Source: Chitinophaga agri
GTDB lineage: Bacteria > Bacteroidota > Bacteroidia > Chitinophagales > Chitinophagaceae
Reading direction: 5' to 3'
Assembly: GCF_010093065.1 (NCBI RefSeq)
Contig: NZ_CP048113.1
Coordinates: 682,001 to 746,000 of the forward strand
DNA: 64,000 nucleotides
Position numbers and translations under genes: made by a program. The notes under the pieces are model-generated. The model saw only the letters and a list, made by a program, of their open reading frames with translations. It did not search any database and was not told where the DNA came from. Shown here in pieces: positions 7,028 to 14,917 of this stretch (the first letter of the stretch is position 1; the number at the start of each line of letters is the position of its first letter).

Positions 7028-7732
7028 TTAACGTGGTGCTACGACGAGGTTCCCGAAATCCCCTTCGGCATTATTACCTACCCACAAACCCAGTTTGCCG
7101 GAGGTCCGGGTACCCAGTGAGGTTACCTGCAGACTGGGGCTTTTCTCATTATTGACATATACTTTAATGGCCTTACCCTGTACATCTATCTTCACATGGA
7201 ACCAGTCGTCGGGTGCAGGCGGTACAGCAAGTTTGTTTTCATATACACCCGGGTGTTCTTCCCTTAGCCGTTCCCATCCATAGAGAGTGTCCTGTACATA
7301 CTGTACCATGTGCATGCTGGCCAGGCTGTCTTTCGCATGGAAGTTAAAGGGCCGGAAGTAGATCACTTCACAATCGTCTTTCGACGCGCCGTGAAAGGCT
7401 ATACCGATAAAGCTACGTTGTTTGATGTCTTTGCCCCGCAGATCGGCTTCTATAGCACCATTGGAGAAGGAGGCGTTATTAATCCAGGCAACGCCGGCGC
7501 CATTGTCAGCGGAAAGCCGGACGCCGTTTTTCTCAGTCAGTCCGGATATACGCCTGTTTTCGACAGTGAAGCTTTTTTTGGTTAACAGGTCTGACAGGTT
7601 ATAGGTCATACGCTGACGCTGGGCATCAACAGGGAGACTGAATGCGAGGATTAATGCAGCCATACCTATCAGACGGCTTAACCGAACAGGTATCGTCATA
7701 CCGTCGGTCATTGGGAATGTACTTCTTTTCAT
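7028..7732 (-). CDS. exported DUF1080/LamG-like beta-sandwich protein
   Basis: A 234-residue protein with an N-terminal hydrophobic export segment (LIGMAALILAFSLPVDAQ, about residues 21-38). The rest reads as a single concanavalin-like sandwich: SFSNGAIEADLRGKDIKQ, SFIGIAFHGASKDDCEVIYF and DDWFHVKIDVQGKAIKVYVN, ending in GKLGLWVGNNAEGDFGNLVV. This is the pattern of DUF1080 (3-keto-disaccharide hydrolase) and LamG-type modules. Alone it probably binds or hydrolyses a glycan derivative in the periplasm. Catalytic residues cannot be assigned. Several in-frame ATGs precede the hydrophobic segment; the longest form is kept. Confidence 0.75.
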   Translation of the reverse strand: MKRSTFPMTDGMTIPVRLSRLIGMAALILAFSLPVDAQRQRMTYNLSDLLTKKSFTVENRRISGLTEKNGVRLSADNGAGVAWINNASFSNGAIEADLRGKDIKQRSFIGIAFHGASKDDCEVIYFRPFNFHAKDSLASMHMVQYVQDTLYGWERLREEHPGVYENKLAVPPAPDDWFHVKIDVQGKAIKVYVNNEKSPSLQVTSLGTRTSGKLGLWVGNNAEGDFGNLVVAPR

Positions 7733-7883
7733 AACTCAGATTTATACAGTTAATGTGCTTATGGCATGGGTTATTGAATAGTCGGGGGGAAACCTCTCAG
7801 GCAGCGCTGTCACGGGTCATTACAGGTTGTAGGGCAAATTAGTAAATAGAATGTTAGGGTTTTGGTAAAATACATAAGATTAC

Positions 7884-8135
7884 TCATCCGTCAGGAAAGA
7901 TAGCCGTTACCTGTTCCGGACTGATACATATCAGTTCAATGAGAGATTTCAGAAAATTATGAACCGTCGTCTTTTCGAGTTGCAGCGACTGGGTAATGTC
8001 CTGCAGGCGTACATTATTCCCATTCTGGGCGATATACTGCAGAATTTCCATTGTACGCCGTACCAACTGTATCATAAGTTCATGATTATTGGACAAACCA
8101 GCAAAAAACTGCCAGAAGTTTGGTTTGAAGTTCAA
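7884..8135 (-). pseudogene. truncated IclR-type winged-helix regulator
   Basis: The 83-residue product carries an IclR-like N-terminal DNA-binding wing: IQLVRRTMEILQYIAQNG, then QDITQSLQLEKTTVHNFLKS and LIEL. It stops after about one wing, where intact IclR proteins (about 250 residues) continue into the effector domain. The frame ends at 7884, and I found no effector-domain-like continuation in the 150 bp beyond. It is divergent from the SDR at 8202, the usual place for its regulator. It may be a decayed gene or a free-standing HTH protein. Confidence 0.5.
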
Positions 8136-8201
8136 ATGTAATGAATTTTGCAGGGCAACAATGACGCCTGACAGGTATCACTACTTAAATATCATTATTA
8201 T

Positions 8202-8924
8202 ATGCAATCATTACAAGGAAAGACCGCCGTTATCACCGGCGCAGGAAAAGGATTAGGTAAAGCAATGGCACTGGCACTGGCCGCAGAGGGTGTACATCTG
8301 GGGCTGATCGCCCGCACGGCGGCTGACCTGCAACAGGTAGCAGGGGAAGTGAAGGCAATCAATGCGGATGTGAACGTGGCATATGCGACTGCAGATGTAG
8401 GCGACTATGCGCAGGTAAAAGCCGCAATAGCCAGCATCACCGGTGCCCTGAAAAAAATCGATATACTGATCAATAATGCAGGTGTACTGGCGTATGGCGG
8501 TATACTGGAGATTCCGGTGGAGGAATGGGAGAAAGTATTCCAGGTGAATGTACTGGGTACGTATTATGTAACACGTGAGGTATTACCGTTCATCCTGGAG
8601 CAGGGTAAGGGTGATATTATCAATGTGGCATCTACAGCGGGACAGAAGGGTGCGGCGAAGATGACAGCCTATGGTGCGTCCAAAGCGGCGGTGATCAACT
8701 TTACAGAGTCGCTGATGCAGGAGGTGCGTAAATCGAATGTGCGCGTGACCACACTGAACCCTAGTACGATCGCAACAGAGATGACATTGACATCTAAGTT
8801 TACTGATGGAAATCCGGACAAGGTATTACAACCGGAAGATCTGGCATTCCTGGTGGTGAATAATCTGAAGCTGCCCCAGCGCGCTTTTGTAAAGGAAGTA
8901 GGATTGTGGTCAACTAATCCATGA
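8202..8924 (+). CDS. short-chain dehydrogenase/reductase (FabG-like)
   Basis: Classical SDR of 240 residues. The cofactor motif TGAGKGLG is at 12-19, NNAG at 91-94, catalytic Ser144 in NVASTAG and the Tyr157-x3-Lys161 pair in AYGASK. The Arg in LIARTA after beta-2 suggests NADPH. It resembles 3-oxoacyl-ACP reductase-like sepiapterin/ketoreductases; the true substrate is unknown. It is a single-gene unit ended by the strong terminator at 8937-8958, and is divergent from the truncated IclR-type ORF. Confidence 0.9.
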   Translation: MQSLQGKTAVITGAGKGLGKAMALALAAEGVHLGLIARTAADLQQVAGEVKAINADVNVAYATADVGDYAQVKAAIASITGALKKIDILINNAGVLAYGGILEIPVEEWEKVFQVNVLGTYYVTREVLPFILEQGKGDIINVASTAGQKGAAKMTAYGASKAAVINFTESLMQEVRKSNVRVTTLNPSTIATEMTLTSKFTDGNPDKVLQPEDLAFLVVNNLKLPQRAFVKEVGLWSTNP

Positions 8925-8936
8925 TCGGATCAGGAA

Positions 8937-8958
8937 GGGGCTGAAAAGCCCCTTTTTT
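8937..8958 (+). terminator. intrinsic terminator of the SDR gene
   Basis: GGGGCT-GAAA-AGCCCC followed by six T. A textbook rho-independent terminator. Confidence 0.9.
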
Positions 8959-9080
8959 AATAATATACAACACTGTTAGCTCCCCGGCCTTTGATGCCCC
9001 CCCATGATATCGCCTACATTTACAGGATTTTGTACAGAATGACCGATGGTTTAGACATGGACAAAACGACTATGTAGTAA

Positions 9081-9088
9081 TAATTTTG
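9081..9088 (+). promoter_or_regulatory. possible -7 element upstream of poxB
   Basis: TAATTTTG fits the TAnnTTTG consensus. It would give a leader of about 145 nt before the poxB ATG at 9238. No convincing TTTG -33 element lies at the right distance. Confidence 0.3.
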
Positions 9089-9237
9089 TCAGCAGTATGA
9101 GTTAACCATGATACACATCACTGCAATGATCGCTTGTATCAATATAGGTAACCCGGGGAAGATATCTGCTTCCCGTTATTATCGTCTACAGCATACTTAC
9201 TAAATCGTAAGGCTTTATCAACAGTAAAAAAAATGTT

Positions 9238-10977
9238 ATGCAGTCAAAGGTCGCAGATCAGCTGGTTGAAATGTTAGTTAACGCAGGTATTAAGAGAATA
9301 TACGCCATCACCGGCGATAGTCTTAATGGCTTGAATGATGCTATCCGGAAACATCCGGAACTCACGTGGATACATGTAAGAAATGAAGAAGCAGGCGCGT
9401 TCGCAGCCTCCGCAGATGCGCAGATCAGTGGGCTGGCGTGTTGTGCGGGCAGCAGCGGACCCGGACACGTACACCTGGTGAACGGATTATATGATGCTCA
9501 CCGTTCCGGCGCGCCGGTACTGGCAATTGCTACTACCTGTGCTACAAAGGAATTTGGTAGCGGTTATTTTCAGGAAACGAATGTGATCAAACTATTTGAT
9601 GATTGCAGTTATTATACGCAGGTGGGGGCCACGCCGGAACAGGTGCCGAGAATGACACAGGCGGCGATTCAGACAGCTGTACAGAAGAAGGGTGTTGCAG
9701 TAGTAGGATTGCCTGGCGATGTAGCCCTGTCAGCTGCTACGACCATTGAATCATCCACCCGCAATTATTTTACCAGGGCTACGATCTGTCCTATGCCTGA
9801 AGAACTTGCTGTGCTAGCAGGTATAATCAACGCACATCCTAAGATCTGCATCTTTTGTGGTATCGGCGCTGCGGAGGCACACGATGAAGTAGTGGCCATG
9901 GCGGCTTTGCTGAAAGCGCCTGTGGGATATTCTTTCCGTGGGAAGATGGGCATTGGATACGATAACCCTTACCAGGTAGGTATGACCGGTTTGCTTGGAT
10001 TACCTTCTGCCTATCACAGTATGCATGAGAGTGATGTGGTGATCCTGCTGGGAACTGATTTCCCTTACACACAATTTTATCCGGAGAATAAAAAGATCAT
10101 CCAGATAGATATCAAACCAGAGAACCTGGGACGCCGGGCGAAGCTGGAGATGGGATTGTATGGCGATATTAAGACTACGCTCAATGCGTTACTGCCGTTA
10201 CTGAAGGAAAAGACAGATAATAGCTTTCTGAACGCACAACTGGAAATCTATCATAAGGTGCAGGAACACTTACAACTCTACGTAAAAGACAAGGGTGCGA
10301 AGAATGCGATACATCCGGAAGCAGTAGCGGCGACATTGAACAAGCTGGCGGCAGACGATGCTATTTTTACCTGCGACACAGGTATGTGTAATGTATGGAG
10401 CGCGCGTTATATTGATGCTACCGGCAAAAGAAAAATGATAGGTTCTTTTGTACACGGTTCGATGGCCAACGCCATGCCGCATGCAATGGGCGCAGCATTG
10501 GCCAGTCCTGGTACGCAGGTGGTGGCTATGTGCGGTGATGGCGGTATCTCTATGTTACTCGGAGATCTTGCAACGATTAAACAATACAGACTGCCAGTAA
10601 AACTGATCGTGTTTAATAACCGTTCACTGGGTATGGTAAAACTGGAAATGGAAGTACTGGGGCTGCCGGATTTCCAGGTAGATATGCAGGACCCTGACTT
10701 TGCAAAAGTGGCGGAAGCAATGGGGATCAAAGGTATCACCATCAGCGATCCGGCGGAACTGGAGAATGGACTGCGGGAAGCATTTAATACAGACGGACCT
10801 GTGCTGGTCAATGTATTTACTGATCCTGCTGCATTGTCGATGCCGCCGCATGTTGAACTGAAGATGGTGAAGGGGATGGCCATTTCCATGACCAAAATGA
10901 TGCTGGGGGGGAAGTTCGAGGATGTACTGGCTTCAGTGAAGGGCAATTACAAACATTTGTACGAGCTGTTCGATTAA
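9238..10977 (+). CDS. poxB: pyruvate oxidase / pyruvate:quinone dehydrogenase (PoxB-like)
   Basis: ThDP- and FAD-dependent enzyme that decarboxylates pyruvate to acetate and CO2 and passes electrons to quinone. The 579 residues compare with 572 in E. coli PoxB. Catalytic Glu50 is in the RNEEAGAFAASADA block; GSSGPGHVHLVNGLYDAH, GSGYFQETN and GVAVVGLPGDVAL follow the PoxB order. The ThDP-Mg motif GDGGISMLLGD runs from about 432 and ends in VFNNRSLGMVKLE. The C-terminus does not obviously match the E. coli lipid-binding helix. It heads a tight operon with an MFS transporter (6-nt gap) and an outer-membrane porin, a setting that suggests coupling to uptake or release of an organic acid. Confidence 0.92.
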   Translation: MQSKVADQLVEMLVNAGIKRIYAITGDSLNGLNDAIRKHPELTWIHVRNEEAGAFAASADAQISGLACCAGSSGPGHVHLVNGLYDAHRSGAPVLAIATTCATKEFGSGYFQETNVIKLFDDCSYYTQVGATPEQVPRMTQAAIQTAVQKKGVAVVGLPGDVALSAATTIESSTRNYFTRATICPMPEELAVLAGIINAHPKICIFCGIGAAEAHDEVVAMAALLKAPVGYSFRGKMGIGYDNPYQVGMTGLLGLPSAYHSMHESDVVILLGTDFPYTQFYPENKKIIQIDIKPENLGRRAKLEMGLYGDIKTTLNALLPLLKEKTDNSFLNAQLEIYHKVQEHLQLYVKDKGAKNAIHPEAVAATLNKLAADDAIFTCDTGMCNVWSARYIDATGKRKMIGSFVHGSMANAMPHAMGAALASPGTQVVAMCGDGGISMLLGDLATIKQYRLPVKLIVFNNRSLGMVKLEMEVLGLPDFQVDMQDPDFAKVAEAMGIKGITISDPAELENGLREAFNTDGPVLVNVFTDPAALSMPPHVELKMVKGMAISMTKMMLGGKFEDVLASVKGNYKHLYELFD

Positions 10978-10983
10978 TCTTTC

Positions 10984-12255
10984 ATGTACAGCTTAAATCA
11001 GCAATCAATGATGAACGTGGACACGAATGATAAGCGCCAGGCTTTTATCTGGGCCTGGGTGATTGGGACGATCTTTTATCTGGTAGAATATGCGGTAAGG
11101 TCGTCTCCGGCAGTGATGATTCCTGAACTGGAACAGGTCTTTCATGTAGATGCAGTCGGTATCGGAGAGATCGTGGTGAAGTACTATTTTACCTATTCGG
11201 TGACCAGCCTGGTAGCCGGGGTGGCACTGGACCGCTGGGGAGGTAAGGGAGTGATCTCTTTCGGATCGCTGGTATTGGGAGTGGGGTCACTGTTGTTTGC
11301 GGTGCCACTTGTGGCAGCAGGAGATATCGGCAGGTTATTACAGGGAGCAGGGTCCGCTTTTGCTTTTACCGGTTGTGTGTACCTGGCTGCACATGGTTTC
11401 TCACCTAAGTTCCTGGCGACGGCAATTGGTATTACACAATGTGTAGGTATGCTGGGAGGCTCCGCGGGTCAGTTTGTAACCGGCCCGTTGATCAGCAGCG
11501 GGTTTCCGGTAAAGAGCTTCTGGCTGATCATCGGCGTGATCAGTGTAGTCATTGCAGTGATGCTGTATATGACAACGCCGAGGGAACAGGTAAGCGTAAG
11601 CGGTAAGACGGCTGGTATACTGGCGCCTTACAGGATTGTTTTTACCAATCCACAGTCTTATCTGAGTGGTGTGATATCAGGATGTCTGTTTGCACCCACC
11701 ACTATTTTTGCGATGACCTGGGGAATTGCCTTCTTAAAGCAGGACCTGCAATTCTCTAATCAGGCGGCCGTTGTCGCATGTGCAATGGTACCAATGGGCT
11801 GGGTAGTAGGTTGCCCCCTGGCAGGGTGGATCTCGGACCGGATGGGTAAACGCAGGCCGGTATTGATCGCCGGTATCGTAGTGATGTTCATTGCTTTTAC
11901 GCAATTTGTTTTCCTGCCTGCTTCATTACCCAGCTGGCTGACGCTGGCAGTGTTTGGCATTGCGTCGGGCGTTGCGATGATTCCTTATTCAATTATCAAG
12001 GAAGCAAATCCGGATGAGGTGAAAGGTAGTGCAACCGGTGGGATCAACTTCCTGGTGTTTGGCGTGACGTCTATATTGGGGCCAATATTTGCAGCTTATT
12101 TTGGGAAGACACTTTTTACCGCATCAGATAATACCGCTCATTTCAAGGGTGCAGGAATATTCTTTATTGTCATTATATTGGTGGCATTCTTCCTGAGCCT
12201 TGTGATTGGTGAAACGGGTAAAGGTGCGGGATTAAGAAAAGTGCAGGTATCATGA
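10984..12255 (+). CDS. MFS transporter in the poxB operon
   Basis: Twelve-helix major facilitator of 423 residues in the inner membrane. The loop 2-3 signature is GVALDRWGGKGVISFG and its second-half copy is GWISDRMGKRRPVL. Both halves show the usual six hydrophobic segments. It resembles anion:cation-symporter / phthalate-permease-like MFS members, which move organic acids; the substrate is unproven. The longest start at 10984 is kept, 6 nt after poxB; in-frame ATGs at 11008 and 11011 are also possible. Its stop overlaps the porin start by four bases (ATGA), indicating translational coupling. Confidence 0.85.
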   Translation: MYSLNQQSMMNVDTNDKRQAFIWAWVIGTIFYLVEYAVRSSPAVMIPELEQVFHVDAVGIGEIVVKYYFTYSVTSLVAGVALDRWGGKGVISFGSLVLGVGSLLFAVPLVAAGDIGRLLQGAGSAFAFTGCVYLAAHGFSPKFLATAIGITQCVGMLGGSAGQFVTGPLISSGFPVKSFWLIIGVISVVIAVMLYMTTPREQVSVSGKTAGILAPYRIVFTNPQSYLSGVISGCLFAPTTIFAMTWGIAFLKQDLQFSNQAAVVACAMVPMGWVVGCPLAGWISDRMGKRRPVLIAGIVVMFIAFTQFVFLPASLPSWLTLAVFGIASGVAMIPYSIIKEANPDEVKGSATGGINFLVFGVTSILGPIFAAYFGKTLFTASDNTAHFKGAGIFFIVIILVAFFLSLVIGETGKGAGLRKVQVS

Positions 12256-13691
12256 AACAGTTGCTGTTCATTTGTGCCCTTTGTTTGATAACCGGCCTTT
12301 CATCCTTTGCGCAGGGTGGCTCTCCAGAATATAAAGATGGCATGCGTATCAAGTTCGATTCCTCCGGGAAGAAGTACATACAGTTTAATACATATGCCAC
12401 TTTCTGGGCGAGACACACCCGCGCTAACCCCGGAACAGCGATCAATGGTGTGCAGAAGGATAGCTGGACCGATTTCAGCATCCGTCAGTTCAGACTAACG
12501 ACTTACAGTCAGCTGGGCCCCCGGTATCTGATCGTCGCCAATATCGGTATAGATAACCAGACCTTTTCCAGTGGTGGTAGTAGCGGTGGCGGCAACACGG
12601 GGAACGGCAGCGCGCAGTTCCAGGGTACGCTGGGTAAGAAGCCGGAGTTATACGTCCATGATCTCTGGAATGAATATGCAGTGCTGCCTGATCATAAAGA
12701 CGCCTCCTGCAGGATGAATAACGTGTCTTTGTATGTGGGTACCGGCCTGCATTACTGGATGGGGATCAGTCGTATGACGACGGCCAGTTCATCGAACTAC
12801 CTGGCTTTGGACGTACCGCTGTATAACTGGCCACTGGTTGATCTGTCAGATCAGTTTGCCCGCCAGATCGGTGTTTATGCAAAAGGACATGTTTATAAAC
12901 TGTCATACAGGTGGGCGGTCAATAAACCATTTACCGTGCTGAATCAACCAGTGGCTTATCCGGCTGGGGCGCCGGACAGCGGGTATGCCGTAGATAATAA
13001 TGCGGCAGGTGGATTGTCTACGACCGGTTATGTGGCCTGGCAGTTTTTTGAGCGGGAGTCGGACTTCCTGCCATTTACGGTAGGTACTTATGTGGGTACA
13101 AAAAAGGTGCTGAATGTAGGTGCAGGATATTACTACACCGCGTCCGGAACGACCACACAACGGTCTAATACAGCGACAGCTGCATTGCAGGAGCATAACA
13201 TAGGATTGTGGGCGACGGATGTATTTGCAGACATCCCATTCGGTGGTAATACCAGTAACTGGGCATTCACGGGTTATAGTGTGTACTACAATTATCACTT
13301 CGGTCCTGGTTATCTTCGTAATGGTTCCATTATGAATGTGAATGCCGGTGCAGCAGAGCGCTACAATGGCGTGAAGTCACAGGCAGGGTTTGGGAATCTT
13401 GCGCCTATTATTGGTACAGGTACTTCCTGGTTTACACAAGCAGGAATTTTACTGCCAAAGACAATGTGGAGGAGTGCCGTAAGGGTACAGGCTTTCGGAG
13501 AATATAGCTGGCAGCGCTTCCAGCGTTATGGTAGTAATGCGTTCACGTACTGGAGTTGTGGTTCGAATATTTTCCTGGATGGGCATCATGCGAGAGTGAC
13601 GCTGAAGTATCAGACACGTCCGGTAGTTGTCGCAGACAGGCAATATACCTCAAGGGGGACGTTTATTGTGGCGACACAGGTGTCTTTATGA
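12252..13691 (+). CDS. outer-membrane beta-barrel porin
   Basis: A 479-residue exported protein. The signal peptide MKQLLFICALCLITGLSSFA is cleaved before QGG. The mature part is rich in alternating aromatic/polar strands such as KKYIQFNTYATFWARHT, FSIRQFRLTTYSQLGPRYLI and FLPFTVGTYVGTKKV, and ends in RGTFIVATQVSL, a typical last strand. No TonB box or plug is present, so it is a passive porin-like barrel. The start overlaps the MFS stop (ATGA). A porin in the outer membrane plus an MFS carrier in the inner membrane gives one solute a route across both membranes, presumably a substrate or product linked to PoxB. Confidence 0.82.
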   Translation: MKQLLFICALCLITGLSSFAQGGSPEYKDGMRIKFDSSGKKYIQFNTYATFWARHTRANPGTAINGVQKDSWTDFSIRQFRLTTYSQLGPRYLIVANIGIDNQTFSSGGSSGGGNTGNGSAQFQGTLGKKPELYVHDLWNEYAVLPDHKDASCRMNNVSLYVGTGLHYWMGISRMTTASSSNYLALDVPLYNWPLVDLSDQFARQIGVYAKGHVYKLSYRWAVNKPFTVLNQPVAYPAGAPDSGYAVDNNAAGGLSTTGYVAWQFFERESDFLPFTVGTYVGTKKVLNVGAGYYYTASGTTTQRSNTATAALQEHNIGLWATDVFADIPFGGNTSNWAFTGYSVYYNYHFGPGYLRNGSIMNVNAGAAERYNGVKSQAGFGNLAPIIGTGTSWFTQAGILLPKTMWRSAVRVQAFGEYSWQRFQRYGSNAFTYWSCGSNIFLDGHHARVTLKYQTRPVVVADRQYTSRGTFIVATQVSL

Positions 13692-13707
13692 GTGATGAAT
13701 ACGATCC

Positions 13708-13738
13708 GGAGGCTGACTGCCAATGGCGGACAGCCTCC
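13708..13738. terminator. long hairpin between convergent porin and dioxygenase genes
   Basis: GGAGGCTG-A-CTGCC-AAT-GGCGG-A-CAGCCTCC forms a nearly continuous stem of 13 pairs with one A-A mismatch. It lacks a clear T-run on either side but lies between two convergent stops. Confidence 0.6.
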
Positions 13739-13763
13739 CATGATCATTTGTCTGAGCCAGGCG

Positions 13764-14642
13764 TTAGCCAATTTTTACTGAGGTCATAGTCAGTGAACCA
13801 GCCACCGCCTTGTCGTTAAAGAATGCCACGTTGTCTTTGCTGCTTTTTAATCCGAGTGTGTAAATGAGCGGCAGATAGTGATCAGGTGTTGGGATGGCCA
13901 GCGTAGCTTCCCTTCCCAGTTTCTCATAGTTGATGAGTGCTCTGTGATCGTTCTGCTGGATCAGGTATTTGAACTGATCGTTGATCTTTGAGGCCCAGTC
14001 GAAGGCAAACTGTTCGTTCAGTCTGTCCCAGGCAGCCATCCGGAGGTTGTGTACCATGTTGCCGCTACCGATGATCAGGACACCTTTCTTACGGAGGGCA
14101 TATAGTTCCTTTGCCATTTCATAGTGGTACTGCGGATGTTTTGAGTAGTCAATACTGAGTTGCAGTACCGGTATATCAGCATGCGGGTACATATGCCGGA
14201 TGATGGTCCAGGTACCGTGGTCCAGTCCCCAGTCATGGTCCAGTTCTACCTGTGTGGACTGGATCAGTTTTGCTGTTTCTTTTGCCAGCAATGGATCGCC
14301 GGGGGCAGGGTATTGTACGGCGAAGAGTTCCCTGGGAAACCCACCGAAATCATGAATGGTCTTAGGGAAGTCCATGGCGGTGATCCTGGTGCCTCTGGTC
14401 AGCCAGTGCGCAGAGACCACCAGTACAGCCTTTGGCGTGGGTGTCTCTTTCGCCATTTGTGTCCAGCGACGGCTGAACTCCGTGTCTTCGATCCCATTCA
14501 TGGGAGATCCGTGTCCGATGAAGAGTACGGGCATCATGTGCTCGTCTTCAGGGAGATTATCTGTAAAGTTTTTGAATGCGGATAAAGTTGTCATACTAAG
14601 AGCTCCTACTGCTATCGATTTAATAAAATTTTTCCTTTCCAT
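13764..14642 (-). CDS. ygiD: class III extradiol dioxygenase (4,5-DOPA dioxygenase type) with leader
   Basis: LigB-type dioxygenase that opens catechol rings using Fe(II) or zinc-bound forms. FIGHGSPMNGIED and VVSAHWLTRG carry the two early His ligands; GLDHGTWTIIRHMYP and GSGNMVHNL complete the family signatures. Length 292 against about 260-270 for E. coli YgiD. The excess is N-terminal: ERKNFIKSIAVGALSMTTLSA looks like a lipoprotein- or Tat-like export leader with only one Arg-Lys pair. The homologous core starts near residue 37 (MPVLFIGHGS). A downstream ATG at about residue 36 would give the normal cytosolic form. Operon partners absent; it is convergent with the porin gene. Confidence 0.88.
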   Translation of the reverse strand: MERKNFIKSIAVGALSMTTLSAFKNFTDNLPEDEHMMPVLFIGHGSPMNGIEDTEFSRRWTQMAKETPTPKAVLVVSAHWLTRGTRITAMDFPKTIHDFGGFPRELFAVQYPAPGDPLLAKETAKLIQSTQVELDHDWGLDHGTWTIIRHMYPHADIPVLQLSIDYSKHPQYHYEMAKELYALRKKGVLIIGSGNMVHNLRMAAWDRLNEQFAFDWASKINDQFKYLIQQNDHRALINYEKLGREATLAIPTPDHYLPLIYTLGLKSSKDNVAFFNDKAVAGSLTMTSVKIG

Positions 14643-14750
14643 CTGAAACAGTCGTTTTAGGCCAGCAACTACTGAGAGATCTTATTAAAAGGACCTTCCA
14701 GGCGTCAGTTGGCTGATCGGATAAGCAAAGTTATCAAGGACGCGCGGATT

Positions 14751-14774
14751 ATTTATTGCTTTGGAGCAATAAAT
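14751..14774. promoter_or_regulatory. 9-bp inverted repeat upstream of the effector-like gene
   Basis: ATTTATTGC-TTTGGA-GCAATAAAT is a perfect inverted repeat in the 275-bp gap between the divergent dioxygenase and effector-like genes. It could be an operator or a small hairpin. The rest of the gap shows no recognisable element. Confidence 0.35.
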
Positions 14775-14917
14775 CGGGCGCTAACCCGGAGGTAAGTGGT
14801 CGCTTGCCTGATGGAGGTAAAGAGCTGCCGGTGTGAGTAGAGAACTATTGTAGATAAGGAAGAATCCGCAATATTCGCTATATTAAGTGCCTGAAATACC
14901 ATCAACCCGTTATCCTT

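Noticed and set aside
10407..10946. 179-codon minus-strand frame inside poxB
   Set aside because: Ser/Ile-rich shadow of a well-conserved ThDP enzyme; no independent support.
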